A DNA stretch of 64,000 nucleotides from Eutypella sp. D-1 (taxonomy: Eukaryota; Ascomycota; Sordariomycetes; Xylariales; Diatrypaceae): contig JAJTTP010000026.1 of NCBI GenBank assembly GCA_023313575.1, positions 1-64,000 on the forward strand. The letters run 5' to 3'. This document shows positions 21,641 through 36,901 of this stretch, piece after piece. Under the pieces are notes generated by a model, which worked only from the letters and a program-made list of their open reading frames with translations, ran no database searches and was not told the DNA's origin. The position numbers were made by a program, and so were the translations under genes. Each line of letters begins with the position of its first letter. Position 1 is the stretch's first letter.

Positions 21641-23731
21641 ATGGCTGCAGAGGCTAGTGCCTTTGACATCGTCATTATAGGCGGCGGGACTGCTGGGCTC
21701 GTGCTGGCCTCGCGACTGTCCGAGGACCCCTCCCTCCAGGTCCTTGTCCTCGAAGCCGGGCTAGATCTCCCGCAGCTGCCAGAGAAGTTGACGCAGGCTG
21801 TCTTGACTCCGGCTGCCCATACCCAGCTGCACAAGACCCCCGTTGCTTGGGAGCTCAAGACTACCCGTCAGGTGAGCCCACCCCACCCGCCATACTCTGG
21901 TAACGCTGACTATTTGGGATCGACGCAAAAAGGCAAATCTAGGTGGCCGAGAGTTAAGCTTCCCCCGGGGCAAGATGGTAGGTGGCTCTAGCGGCATAAA
22001 CGGTCTCACCTTCACAGCTAGTGCCAGAGCTGTTGCCGATGGCTGGGCGGAGCTGGGCAACTCGGGTTGGGAGTGGGCTGCCTTCGCGCCGTCCTTGTCC
22101 CAAGCCTATACCGTGGCCAAGGCGCCACCCCTGGTGGCAGCAGAGCCGAGCAACAACAACCAGGACCCCTTGCAGGTAGCTTATGCCGACAACTGCACGG
22201 GTACGTGGCCCAAGATCTGGGCGGATACGATCGAGTCGCTCGGATTTCCGGGTGCCCAGGATACGCTGACCGGCCAGGCTGCCGGCGGATTGGTGCTCCC
22301 GGACACCGTCGACCTGGCCACTGGTACACGAAGCTACGCGGCCAGCGTTTATCTGACTCCCGAGGTCCGCGGGCGCGCCAATTTGACAGTGTGCACGGGC
22401 GCCGAAGCCAAACGGGTGCTCCTCCAGAAGCCAGGCCGTGGCGGTGAACTTGAGGATTATGGGGATGTAGCCGCCGACGTCGTCGCCACGGGCGTCGAGT
22501 TCGCCGACCTTGCGACCGGCGCGATAGCGACCGTCACCGCGCGGCGCGAGGCCATCGTGTCGGCCGGCGCCTTCGGCTCACCCCGGCTCCTCGAGGTCTC
22601 GGGCATTGGCGATGCACGGCGGCTCAGCGGCAAGGAGAACGGCGTCGCCGTGGTCATTGACGCTCCGGGTGTCGGCGAGAACCTCCAGAACCACCCACTC
22701 GTTACTATGCCCTTCGAGGTAGTGACCAGTGCCGCGCCGCCCACACAAGACGCCTACCTGCGCGCCGCCGTGCGGCAGGACGAGAAGGTCCTGGGCGGGC
22801 TCAGAGAATACGTGGAGCATCGCACGGGCCCGCTGGCCGGCAGTGGCGTAACGTCGGCCGCGCAGCTGCCGCTGCCCGGGCTCGACACGCCCGAGGGGAC
22901 AGAGGAGCTCGAAGGCCTTCTCCGCACGACGACAACCAAGGGGTCATCCGGCCCCAGCAGTGGAGGAGCCTTCGCCGCGGCGCATGAGAAGTTCGTTCGG
23001 GCCATCCTGCGGTCGCGGTCCGAAGCGTCCGGGTACTACATCTTTGGGCCAGTGTACGCCGCGTTCCACCCGGACGGCACGGGCGCTCCGCCGCCCATGG
23101 ACGACGGCTCCGAGGACAGCTACGTCAGTGTCGTCCTTATGCTCGCCCATCCCCTCTCGCGGGGCTCCGTGCACGTTACCGGGGCCAAGGCCGACCAGAC
23201 GCTGACCATCGACCCGGGCTTCCTCCGTCACCCACTCGACCTCGAGGTTATGGCCCGCCACGTTCAATTTGTCGAGCAGCACCTGGCAACCACGGAGCCC
23301 CTGGCGAAGTGTCTCAAGCCCCATGGCAAGCGAGCGGTTGGAGCTCCAGCAGCTGGGGCTTTGAAGGATCTCGAGGTAGCCAAGAAGTATGTCTCGCGTT
23401 TCTAAGTCCCCCATTCCTCTCCCTTCCATTCTCTCCGTTTCGATGCTAGGGCTAAAAGATGGCGGCTACTAGATTCATTAAGGACCGGGCGGTCGGGGCG
23501 CACCACTACACGGGGTCTTGCTCTATGCTGCCACGCGAGATCGGCGGCGTGGTCGACCCGCATCTTCGTGTGTACGGGACGGCGAACCTCCGCGTGTGCG
23601 ATGCCAGTGTGATTCCCCTAGCGCCACGTGCTAACCCGCAAGCCACGGTATACGGCGTGGCGGAGCACGCGGCCAAACTGATCAAGGGGAGCCTGTTCTT
23701 GGGGCAGAAGACCCCACCGTCTTCCTCGTGA
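21641..23731 (+). CDS. GMC-family FAD oxidoreductase
   Basis: Exons are 21641-21871, 21933-23386 and 23473-23731 (647 residues). The N-terminal dinucleotide-binding motif is [12 protein letters not shown] (8-19), followed by [15 protein letters not shown], the GMC signature around the flavin. A second GMC signature is [15 protein letters not shown]. The C-terminus has HHYTGSCSM, with His573 at the catalytic His position (Tyr replaces the usual Pro), and [15 protein letters not shown], with Asn616 as the second active-site residue. No signal peptide is seen, so it is likely intracellular. Such enzymes oxidise alcohols with oxygen; aryl-alcohol oxidase and patulin-synthase relatives occur in fungal pathways. 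Splice sites were chosen so the family motifs join in frame. The gene is convergent with the MFS exporter. Confidence 0.87.
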
Positions 23732-24308
23732 TGCATTATACCAAATAAACATGTGCTACTCGGAGTATAGGCCATGCTCTTAGATTGGCTTATCCTGTGG
23801 AAGAAGTGCTTAAATACGTAGGTACCGGGGTCTGAGTGAGGCGGAAATGCCCGCCCTCCTCCATGGGTATCCTCCATAAGACACCGTGTCGAGCTAACCT
23901 CTCTCTGAGTACATTGCAGATCTGGCCGAAGTCAAGAGCGTAGATAGTACGGTGGATCGTTAGGGCGGCCAAACAACCTATGCGAACATAGCGCCCGCCG
24001 TAAGCCCATTCTGTCAGACGCGCATATATCAACTATCTTAATAATGTGATGTTGTTTTGCTCTACCGAAGGAGATCTATGGGGTCAAAAAAATATAAACA
24101 CGTATAGATCAGCATAATAGTATATGATTGCATCGTAGCATGGTGTAAACGCCCCGGTGTCGTGCTTCTTGGACTACTAGTGGGGCATCTTCTTCTCTTC
24201 GTATTGGAGGAGACGACTCTGACCCATGGCCGCATGTGTAGATTGTTGGCAGTGGGCCAATCGCCCTCGGCTCACAACACCATATCAGAGAGCGGCTCGT
24301 CAAACCTA
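23732..24308. other. 3' spacer between convergent GMC and MFS genes
   Basis: Non-coding, with no repeats or conserved motifs recognised. Confidence 0.5.
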
Positions 24309-26620
24309 TTAGAAATCCTTCATATTCGCCGTGCTCCTAGGCCTCCTCTCCCACAGCGCTAGGGCGCCTAAGAGGACACCGGCGTTGATGTACAGGACCA
24401 CCCTCATCTGGGCGTTGTAGCCATCCGCAAACACCTGGCGAACTACGTCACGAGTCCCGTCCGGCAGCACGTTGATATACTGCACCGATTCCGAGATCTG
24501 TCGCAGCTGCTCCGGCTCTAGTAGACGTTCTAGACGCGGGATCACGTGGTTATTGAGCACGGTGGCACTGTCGCGAATTTAGCCTGGGTAATTGAGGAAA
24601 ACGCTGCTTGGCCATGTTCGGGATTGCCCTTACCTGATTGCTAGGCCGATCGTACCCCCTAGAACACGTATCTGTGTGACAGATCCCATCCCCACACCTA
24701 GAGAGTTCAGCTCGGATGTCAACCTACGGAGAGAGAGAGGGGGGTCGCATCTCACCTAGGTCCGCCCGTGTCACGACTATGGGCATAAAGATGAGCAGGG
24801 ACACGAGGCCCATGCCGAAGCCGAAGCCCATGAGCACCTCGTAGCCGTACATCTGGTTCCCGCTGATGAACGGGACGGAGCTCGCGAGTCCAACCCCGAC
24901 CATCTGCAGGGACGAAGCAAATAAGAGCAGGTAGAGCGGCGGGACCTTGAACCGTCCCGCGAGCTGTCCCGACACCGCCGTCGCTACGGGTGACGCCAAC
25001 AGCAGCGGTAGCATCCGAATGCCTGCCTCGAACGGAGAGTCCCCGTCCACGGCCTGGAACCGCTGGGGTAGGTTGATAAGTACGGTCATGAAGGGCGGTC
25101 CGGTACAGAAAGCGACCCTAACTCATCAGCACATCACCACAGGGGATTATATATGGCGGAATTGGGGTATGGAAGATTATATGCGGGGAATGGTAACGGA
25201 ACATACATAATGAGTGCGGCGAAGATTCGGCTTTTCATCAGCCGAAGCGGGAAGACGGGCTCCGGCGTGGAATTGCCGCGGCCGACGAATTTCTCCCAGC
25301 CGACGAATGCGACAAAGACGGCAGCGCCGATCACAAGACTGCTGAGAATGCCGGCGCTAGCCCAGCCGTACCGCGAGCCGGCCTCCTCGAAAGCGAAGAC
25401 TAGCAGAACCGTGGACACCAGGAGCAGCGCGGCGCCCACGACGTCGAGGCGTGCGAGACTGGCGCGCGAAAGTTTGGCGCGCAGGCCTGTCGAGCCACCC
25501 TGTCGCCGGATGTCTGGGAAGTGGTTCGGCATCACGAAGGCGACTAGCGCGGTGGCTATGACGCCAGCTGGAGCACTTGTCCTCGGAGTCAGCAGGGCGA
25601 GTCGAGGCGGAACGTCTTTGGCTTAAAACCCACTTTAGGAGAAAAACCCAACGCCAGGTCGTGTGGTCATTGATGACACCGCCAAGGATGGGGCCCAGAA
25701 CGGAGCTCAGAACGATGACGAGCGAGGTGGCGGCTAAGTAGTTGCCCCATTTCTCCGGCGGCAGCATCTCCGGCTGGATGACGGTCACCATGGCGTAGAT
25801 GCCCGAGCCCCCGATGCCTTGGAATGCACGGAACACCGTCCTTCCACGCACGCCATCTGTCAGCCGCGGACATATGTATAGCGGGGAAGGAGAGGGGCGC
25901 CAGGACTTACAGCTGCACCATGTCGGAGACGACGCCACAGACGATAGAGAAGATGGTAAAGAAAGCTAGGGCTAGGAGCAAAAGCCATTTGCGCCCGAGC
26001 ACGTCGCTGAACTTAGCGTATATAATCAAGAATCCTGCGAGCGGAGGTCAGCTCAGTTGCCCGCCGGGGCGGAATCACCGCGTAAAGGGACCTGGGCGTT
26101 GCTCATCCAGCAAGCTAGCCCTGCACACGCTGACTCACCCGTGTAGGTGATGAGATATGACGTGACGACCCAGTCCCTCTGGTTGAACCCTCCAAGCGCG
26201 TTTGAGATAGCGACTAGGGAGGTGCTGACGATGGTGGTCTCCAGGGTCGACAGCAGAAGCGACAGACATAACCTGCTCCGTGATCAGCCAAGCCAGTGTC
26301 AGTGACGCTTCCTGTAGTCGTGATGCAGGGAGAAAAGAAAAGACGCACGCGAATGTGAGGACGTGGAGCCGCCATCCAGTCATGTACTCTCTTGTCGTAG
26401 GCTCCTGAGTGTCTGTGGGAGCTACGACGTCCTCCTTCCCCTCCACGGTAGCAGCAGCAGTGCCGCTCCGGGGTTCGGCAGCTGACACCGGGTTGATCGA
26501 CCGGGTCGCTGTAGCTGAGCTATCACCGTGGTTCGTGGGATATGCGCCTGCAGAGCTCGTATGCCTGCTGCCTTCTTGAAGGGACTGGCCGGGCGGACCG
26601 AATTGGTCTTCCCCAGCCAT
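24309..26620 (-). CDS. MFS drug/metabolite exporter, DHA2 (14-TM) type, eight exons
   Basis: Minus-strand exons are 26620-26349, 26272-26139, 26034-25911, 25840-25634, 25575-25207, 25117-24756, 24697-24634 and 24567-24309 (596 residues). All phases are consistent and most introns have CTGAC/CTAAC-like branch points. After a hydrophilic N-terminus of about 85 residues comes TM1 with STLETTIVSTSLVAIS (the TLETTIV motif of DHA2 pumps), then KFSDVLGRK (motif A), RAFQGIGGSGIY, LGPILGGV (motif C, antiporter), FLLNAPAG and further TM segments. It should export a hydrophobic product in exchange for protons at the plasma membrane. Its position at the edge of the DMATS neighbourhood fits a pathway exporter or self-protection pump. 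No frame damage was found. Confidence 0.87.
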
Positions 26621-29357
26621 GGGCGTCGATAGAAGAGCAGTACTTAGTTCAACCTAAAGGGGTCTCGGCGAATTCCCTATTACATCACATCGTATGCGTC
26701 AGAGAAAATATGTGTCCAATTTATTGGAAAATACTACGGCCCACCCCGAGTCACTTACTACTATGAGAGGGATGCTGAAGTCGTATTGACAGCCTCGCAC
26801 CCTCAGATCTCGCTGGATTGGCAGATTACAGTGACGTGAACATTGACCAGGTGGCAGAGGTTTGATCGGGTTTCTTGTCATGTCGGCGATGTTGATTTGC
26901 AAGTGAACAAGGCACGTGGCGTCAGGGGAACGTGGTCGGATCCTACTACAGAATCCTTCCAAGCACCCCGGTCGGTTCCTATCATGGTGACTGATCGGGT
27001 ATACAGTAAGCGTGGCATGAGAGATACGCAAGGGACCAATCATATCCTGGCAGTAAAGCCGGGAAGAGAATTTTTCTATATAGCTTCATATCTAGCACGT
27101 CCATGCCTGCTCGTTTGCCTTCACGTTTTAAGTCGAGTAGTATGGGTTTAATAGATGTTAATTGCAATATTCATGTTGCGTAATCGGCCTGCTATGTACG
27201 AAATTGCGGCTAGGGTTTTCTCGAGTCCTAACTATGGGATGGGATCTAAGTCTAAAGAGGTAGGCATCTTGTATGGTGGCAGATGTGCTCCTAGATTGTC
27301 CTAGATTGACCTGACGATGCAGCCTACGTACTGTACTAAATAAAGAAAACCTCTTCCCGTTTATTACGAGGGTGATCGGTTCAACATACCCGACCGAGGT
27401 GAGGTGAGTGGCTGAGGGGGTAATGCGAAGTCGTCATGGATACTAGATACGCTATCCTACACAGTAGGCACGTCGGGTAGGGGCGAGACAGGTCGGTGGC
27501 CATGGCCGGGGCCGGGGGTACGAAGAAACTGTGGCTCAGCGACGCGCCAATCGAGGCGCAGCTTCCTGGGCACTCGGACATCCCGTCGACCGTCCGTTCC
27601 GTTGTCGTCCGTCCGTACGGCGTACTAATGGATGTACTTAGGTATGTAGTGGAAGTTGCGGGGTAGAATTCAGCCCCGCCTGCCCTATTGACTCCTTCTA
27701 TGCATATACCGAAGTGGGCAAGGTGGGGCACGGGGTGTACCTATGTAGGTATGCATTAGATTATCCGCTGCATTAGAGGTTGTCGAAGGTAACTTTAAAA
27801 TTATTCAATTCCGGAACTGAGACGGAGACTGGGACGGAGCGAGAACTTGCAGGTGAGATGTTCAGGATATGTCTGGATGTGCAGTTCAGTCAAAGTAAAG
27901 CCTGGGAGAGGCAAGGAGAGACAAAACTGAACCTGGGAAATGGAACCGGGGTGGCCAACGTTACATTTTCGGTTTCAGCCGGAGCTGGGGACTTTGTCTT
28001 GGTTTGTCTGGCCCTGCTGGCCCTGCTGGCCCTGTTGTCTGAGAAATCTTTAGTTAAGTACCTAGTTATGTCCTCAGGTATGTCTCCGTCCCTGAATTTT
28101 ATAGGTTATCCACATTTGCCATAGCAAAGTACTCCTGAGTTGTCTTTTAATTGCATATTATTACTCGCCAGGTGCTAGACATCTGTGTCTTTAGGCGGGT
28201 ATGTAGTGCTCTAGGTAAAGTGCTATGACCATTCAGCCCACTACAGGTGTCCAGGCTTGCCCGTTGAAACAGTCCCGGATAACCCTTGTGCATTGCAACG
28301 GCCCCCTTGCCTCATAACTTGAAAATCCCCATATTACCATATTCCTTAAGTCTCTCTAGCACTAACTGCCCAAGTGATTGGCTTATTAAGTTGAAGTAGC
28401 TCTAGGAGGGAGGTCATCTGTCATTCGCCTTCCTTCTTCCTCAGCTTCTTCTCTACGCAGGCTGAACTTTAAACCCGCCTAAGATTGACGAATACGAATA
28501 TCCATGGATATACATTTACACATAACTATACGCTGCTACATCATACACGTACAGACATAACGTGGACGGGCACACCGACTAAAACACCCTTCCGCCCCCC
28601 CGTTCAAGGTTCGAAATATCCCGATCGCTCAACATACACACACGCATTTATTTCACCCTGTCCATTTGAATCACCTGGGAATCCCAGGTTCGTCATATTC
28701 TAAAGTTCTGGGCAGCTATCTCTACATACTTGGTAACTACATAAGCTGGGATAAGTAGCTAGTTAACCCTGCTTATTACTTATCTTCTTGGCTACGTGCA
28801 TAAGTAGCGAATAACAATAACAAACAGTAGGAGACTCCCCCCCATCCCCTGCTTAGCCTTTCGCCCCATCCACCTATCTACCTAAGTAGGTACTTCTAGC
28901 TTCAAAGGTTAGGGGCTCGCCCCCCGTTCCACACCTGGGCACCTGGGCATACCGTAGCACCTAACTACGGGTACTTAGTTAGGTATTATCACCACCTGGC
29001 ACGCACCAACCTCCAACCTCAGACTTATTATTACTCGCTGCTACTCTAAGCCTCCCTACTTACATACATCTCAGTACTCCATCTACTCTACAGATTCAGA
29101 TTACCTGCACTTTGCACTTACTTAGTTACTCTCTTATTTTGCACCTCAAGCTCAAGACATCTTTAACTACTACTTACTATCTCCCTATTTTCCTTCCCCC
29201 GGACGACTTGTGAACGACCGACATAGTCCTTGCACCCGGCCGAATTCCGAGTTCTAAATTGGGGAGCCCGCGAAAACCCTTATACCTTTATACTTCCACA
29301 AACAGAGACAAGTGCTAGCTAGAGGTGCCCCCCCCTAAGCGAGGCATTGATTGCATC
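26621..29357. other. Long intergenic region and 5' region of the kinase gene
   Basis: About 2.7 kb with no gene I can support. A 27-bp minisatellite (CTGGCCCTG three times) lies at 28008-28034. The last 500 bp are pyrimidine-rich with many CCTAC/TAGGTA steps, typical of a fungal promoter and leader. The short frames at 27780-28124 and 28485-28703 show no domain or codon pattern. This is the boundary between the accessory region and conserved genes. Confidence 0.5.
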
Positions 29358-31971
29358 ATGTCGTGGAAGCTCACTAAGAGTAAGTCAGCATCCCGGAGGA
29401 TGGATTGTGTGTGTCCTGATTGATTTATCGATGTTCCTCTTCGAGACGACTGTTTCCCTCCTTACTCGCATCTTCGACAAGTGTGATGATGAACGATGAA
29501 CGATGAATGATGGATGACAAATCATGTCGATGATCACGATGGAGGTTGGTGGTGGCGATGGTGACGGTGATGGTGATGCCGGAGTTGACTACGACTGCGA
29601 CGGCGATAACATCGACGATTGATATAGCGATGATCCAGCTGTCACTACCGCCAATTCCACTACTTCAGCTGCTGCTGAGAATAATGACATGGATAATGAC
29701 ATGAATACTGGCTGAATGATGGCGATGATGATTTACATGATTTACCATCGCTAACCACCTTGACCGACAGAGTTAAAAGAAACCCACCTTGGGCCTCTTT
29801 CGGGCTTCTCACGGAATCCCTCCACATCGACTATAACAGATAAGGACGAGAAGGCACCGCCTGCAACCTCCACGACACCAACCCCTAGCGACAATGCTAT
29901 CGGTGAGCTCTGATCATCATCATCATCATTCCTCTCTAAGCCCCAGCCTGATTATCCCAGCCTGATTGTCCCATCTCGTCCCGTCCCGTCCCGTCCCGTC
30001 CCGTCTTCTCTCTTTTGCCTGCCCTGCTCGCTTTCTGTTGGCCGTATCCTCCGTCTTTCCGTCTTTTTATACTGACATCAAGATCCCCCAAATCAGCTGC
30101 CTCCGAAGCCTTAGTCCAAGAGCCCATCGTCGTACCCCCGAAGCCCGGCATCCTCGTCGTCACCCTCCACGAAGGTCAAGGTTTCTCCCTACCAGAACAA
30201 CACAGGTCCGCCTTCAGCTCTCAACATGCGGGAGGATCTGTGTCCACCGGGAATGCCCTCGCAGGCTCCGTACGCCCTGGTTCCTCACAAAGGCCTGGGT
30301 CTATCTTGAATGGTGGGAGGCCACAGACCTCCGGCGGCGGTGGCTTCTCCGGTATCCCCTCCAACCACGGTCGCATCTCCAGCAAATACTTGCCTTATGC
30401 CTTGTTGGACTTTGACAAGATGCAGGTCTTCGTCAACTCCGTATCCGGCACCCCCGAAAATCCCCTCTGGGCCGGCGATAACACCCAATACAAGTTCGAC
30501 GTTTCTCGTGTCACCGACCTGAACGTCCACCTATATATACGCAACCCCAATGCCCCACCCGGTGCCGGCCGAAGCCAGGACATCTTTATTGGCGTCGTCC
30601 GCATTACCCCTCGGTTCGAGGAGAGGCACAAGTTTGTTGAGGACCCCAAGGCGAGCAAGAAGGATCGTGAAAAGGCTGCCGCCGAATTTGCCAACCGCGA
30701 GAAGGAGCTCGGCCACGTCGGCGTCGAGTGGGCCGAGGTCCAGTACGGTACCGGCAAGTTCAAGATCGGTGTCGAGTATGTCGAGAACCGTGCAGGCAAG
30801 CTGAAGATCGACGACTTCGAGCTCCTCAAGGTTGTCGGCAAGGGAAGCTTCGGCAAGGTCATGCAGGTTCGGAAAAAGGACACTAGCCGTATCTACGCCC
30901 TTAAGACCATCCGCAAGGCCCACATCATCTCGCGGTCAGAGGTTGCCCACACCCTCGCCGAGCGGTCCGTCCTCGCCCAGATCAACAACCCCTTCATCGT
31001 GCCTCTCAAGTTTACCTTCCAGTCCCCGGAGAAGCTCTACTTCGTTCTGGCCTTCGTCAACGGCGGTGAGCTCTTCCACCACCTACAGAAGGAGCAACGT
31101 TTCGACGTCAATCGATCTCGATTCTATACTGCCGAGCTCCTCTGCGCCCTCGAGTGTCTACACGGCTTCAACGTCATTTACCGCGACCTCAAGCCTGAGA
31201 ATATTCTATTGGACTACCAGGGCCACATCGCACTTTGCGATTTCGGCCTGTGCAAGCTTGACATGAAGGACGAGGACAGGACCAACACGTTCTGTGGCAC
31301 ACCGGAGTACCTGGCGCCTGAGCTGCTGATGGGGCAGGGTTACAACAAGACGGTCGACTGGTGGACTCTCGGTGTCCTCCTCTACGAGATGTTGACGGGC
31401 CTGCCACCATTCTACGATGAGAACACCAACGAGATGTACCGCAAGATCCTGTCAGAGCCCCTACACTTCCCGGGGGCTGACGTGGTGCCGCCGGCTGCCA
31501 AGGACCTGCTCACCAAGCTACTAAACCGTGACCCGGCGGAGCGTCTGGGAGCGAACGGTAGCGCCGAGATCAAGGCCCACCCGTTCTTCCATGCCATAGA
31601 TTGGCGCAAGCTCCTGCAACGCAAGTACGAGCCGACCTTCAAACCCTACGTGGTAAGTATACATTCCCTTTCGTTCCCTTTCGACGATTCGATGCGCGCA
31701 TATTCTAGCGCCAACCCCGTCGTCTCATGATATCGTCCGATCCTTCTTCTAACTGAGGTGCCAGGTTGATGCGCTGGACACGGTCCATTTCGATGATGTG
31801 TTCACTTCGGAGGTGCCTCAGGATTCATATGTCGAAGGGCCGGTGCTGTCGGAGACGATGCAGAACCAGTTCGTGGGCTTCAGCTACAACCGGCCGGTGG
31901 CAGGCCTTGGCGATGCGGGTGGCAGCGTCAAGGATCCGTCCTTCGTAGGGAGCATCCAGGACCGGCGTTAG
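29358..31971 (+). CDS. sch9: Sch9-type AGC serine/threonine kinase
   Basis: Exons are 29358-29379, 29771-29902, 30097-31652 and 31765-31971 (638 residues). The first exon is only 22 nt and begins MSWKLTK, a start I recognise from filamentous-fungal Sch9 proteins. A C2-like region (about 60-285, containing ILVVTLHEGQGFSLP) precedes the kinase domain: GKGSFGKV loop (about 298), ALKTIRK lysine, IYRDLKPEN (about 412), DFGLCK (about 432) and the T-loop TNTFCGTPEYLAPE (about 448). The AGC tail ends with a hydrophobic-motif-like FVGFSYN. Sch9 acts in nutrient/TOR signalling to control growth and ribosome synthesis. The 391-bp first intron and the second intron contain simple repeats. This is a conserved gene next to accessory DNA. 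Confidence 0.92.
29903..30096 (+). repeat. Intron 2 of the kinase gene with microsatellites
   Basis: This intron holds a CAT/ATC run (about 29914-29931), a direct repeat of CCCAGCCTGATT and about four CCCGT units ending near 30005. The array is outside the coding sequence. Confidence 0.6.
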
Positions 31972-33982
31972 TATGCCTGACTACTTGAGTACGAACCGAC
32001 GACAATAAGCTATTTCGCAACGGGCTGGCACCGTGTCGTAGAAGTGGACGGGAGGGAGCGGGGACGTGGCGAGCGAAGACGTTCGGGCATCAACGATCTA
32101 CCACAGGTCGTTCAGAAAGATACACGGATACACGGATTGATGGATACACGCATGCGGATCAAGTCATAGAATGCCTCGCCGGGGCCCCTCGCCATTCGAT
32201 GAACGAGTTCGCTCTACCGGGCCTCGCCAGGAGTTTCGGACTCAAGCGGGAGGACCGGACCGAACCAGCTCGAGCCTGTATAGATTACTTGAAGGGCAAG
32301 AAAACTACGATCAGTACACAAAACAATGGCCCGCGTGGTACGGAGGACGGGCTCGTAGCAGCGGCGGACGGGGGACTAAACTAAAGCTAAACAGAGGTCG
32401 CGCTTCCCATCCCATTGATAGGCGTCGAGCGAGCGAACAAGTGTTGTCAGTGTGCAAAACGAAAAGATGCATATCCAGGGGGGGCCTCAAAAGTGAGGGG
32501 GTCTCGAAAGTCGGGGCACTGGCTTACGAGGATGCCGAAAAACAACAAAATGTCTAGATAGATATGGCCAGATGGAATCGACACACATGTGAAGAGGTGA
32601 TTCTTGGAAGAGTGAACAAGTGACCCCGGAGCGAATGTGCAATTGAACCCTAGGTAGTTAGCCCCAGGAGCCATTAGCTCCCAGCTACTAGCTGCCCACC
32701 TCAGTACTTCGGTAGATGTAGGTCGCTAAGGGGTGAACTAAAAATGGTAGGATGGGTTTGCCGTACCAACCAAATCGCGTATATTCTGGTTGTGCAAGTG
32801 GGGAGATTAGACGGTAGAGTTGTCTGGCGGTTTTGGCCGTGAAACCACTCAGCAAATTGGTGTTTTTTTTTCTTCTTTTTTCTTTCAAGCATGATGACGC
32901 GATCCGACCCGGCGGGTTTCTTGTCTTTGCCTTCTGCGCTCTCGCGATCTGGTTGAAAAGATCCAAGTACAGCATGCTCCAGGAAAAGGGGTTAAGGGGA
33001 GGAGTAGTACGTACCTATGTGATATACTAGGAACCTTAAAGCAGACAGTAGCCTTAGGTAAGCAAGCACTTTTATGTGCATACTTAGGTAGGTACGTCAC
33101 TCTTGTACCGGAACCTTCAAGGTGCTCATGACGATGCGGGGTAAGGATGGCCTTTTGGTGGGATGGAAGAAATGCCCCTCGACCCCTCGCCCCCTCAACC
33201 CCTCAACCCTGTTCTGCCTCAGTATTCTCACTGCTCGGGCATGGATTACTCCCCTACGTTTTAAGTACCTACTTATGTCATATCAGGCCAGCAGCTACTC
33301 TACCTACTTAAGGTAGCTACTTGTAAAGACTTTTCTTCGTTAAGGTTAGTTTTACCTTTTTAGGTCCATCAGTGTGTTTTTAGCAAACTCCATCTACTTA
33401 CCCACAACAGCTCCATCACCATCACCTATTTACTTGATATTCTTTTCTGTTGACGAGAACATCGTTACCGTTTCTTTTTCTCGTTCTCCTAATCCGAACT
33501 CATTAGTGAATACCAACGCTGTTGGATCTCTGCCACGGTGATCCTAGATTCCGAAGGGAAAAAGAAAAAGAGGAAAATCAACACAGACAGTAAAAGGTAA
33601 ATGATACTCCTTACCAGCTCCTTACCAGCTAGAGCAAAGGCACCCCCCCCCCCCCCCCCCAAACTTATCCGGCTAGCTCTGGAGCCCTTTTTTGAAGCGC
33701 CAAACCTACGAAGTTCACGATGCTCTATATTGTCGGGTTGAGAAACTTCTGTCTTGGCTTTCTCTGAGTTTCTCCGCTCTGCATTGTTGGGTGTTCTGAA
33801 ACGCTTAGCATGTTTGAAAATCCCGCGTCATCCACACATTTCACCATCAACACCGTTCACATCTCATCATCACTTTCCGCTCACTTTATACTCCTTTCCA
33901 TTTCTTCACATCTTTCTTGCCTTTTCCCCTCCAAAATGTACAGTTTACCAAGCTAATCACATAGATCCAGAAAGAAGACATC
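31972..33982. other. Intergenic, kinase 3' flank and PGI promoter
   Basis: About 2 kb without a supportable gene. It includes an 18-C homopolymer at 33643-33660 and pyrimidine-rich leader sequence up to the PGI start. The frame at 32171-32557 is low-complexity and has no domain. Confidence 0.5.
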
Positions 33983-35821
<1,839 letters not shown>

Positions 35822-36901
35822 AGGCGCGAGGCCTCCGCCGCCGCGCCGGGAAAGAGCGCTAGACTGTGACATGTGCGTGCATGACCGACACGGCGGACGG
35901 TGGGCACGCAGAGATTAGGTAACAAAACTAGATAACGAATGATAAGGTGAAGAGCTGCTGGTATAGGTACTTCCCCATATGAAATATAATGATTCTCCCT
36001 ACAATGCGGTTCGAAAACTTGGTGAAAGAACGAAAAACAGTTTGGCTAGCTACCCATAGAAAGCGAATGCGCGCCGCCGCCAATGCCTATCGGCGTCTTA
36101 CACATCTACGTATCTCCACCACTACTATAACAACTTTTAAAAACTCCATACGGAGAAGTGATCGTCGTCGGTCCATTTTAAAATAACGGACGGCCTGATA
36201 TCTAACCTGCTACCCATGCACTCTCAGAGTTCTCCCCATGGGCAAGGGCTAAAGGCTTCGGCTCAGTTGTCCGGTTCTTGGCACCTGGTAAGCCGCAACT
36301 TGGGCTGGAAAAGGGGAATGATTGGAGGGAGCAGTGCAAATCCACCGTAACTATACGGTTAGCTAGCTTTCATTTGTAAGCGAGCCGATCGCCGCTGATA
36401 ATGGAGAACTCCGCACGTATTGGAAGGGGCCCTTCTTCCCGTTGGTTGGCCCATTTGGTGATAGCACCCTCGATAGCTCGCCGCCGAAGCGGACCCTGGG
36501 ACCCGCACCGAACCGGGGTCTATGCTCTATACCCCTTAACCTGGCGAACGGTAGCAGGGGTGGATAAGCTGACCGGCACGGAAACGGGTCGCTGCTAAGT
36601 CGGTTCCTTACCGACAACCTCCGAGGATAAGTTTTTCGCTGGTTTTTTCTTTCTTTGCTTTCCTTGCTTTGGAGACAGAATGCAAGCTAGCATGGGGAGA
36701 GGAGTCTGAGGGATTTGTTGCCTACTGCAAATAAAACTCTATGCACACCCTTCATTAGTCTTACCATCCAAAGGCGTTCCTCTCTCTCTTCATTCACGTG
36801 CTGGGAAGGATTGAACTACCCTTGATGGTATTGTGATGCATGAGGGAGGTGTTACGTGGTAGTAGTTAGATCTAGACGCAGGAATCGCTGCAATTCGAAT
36901 C
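35822..36901. other. Intergenic, no gene seen
   Basis: PGI 3' flank and dipeptidase promoter. Nothing beyond short random frames was recognised. Confidence 0.5.

Noticed and set aside
27780..28703. Short plus-strand frames upstream of the kinase
   Set aside because: Low-complexity or repeat-derived, with no domain; better explained as promoter and minisatellite sequence.
32171..32557. 128-residue low-complexity frame downstream of the kinase
   Set aside because: Arg/Ser-rich random-like sequence in the 3' region of the kinase gene.
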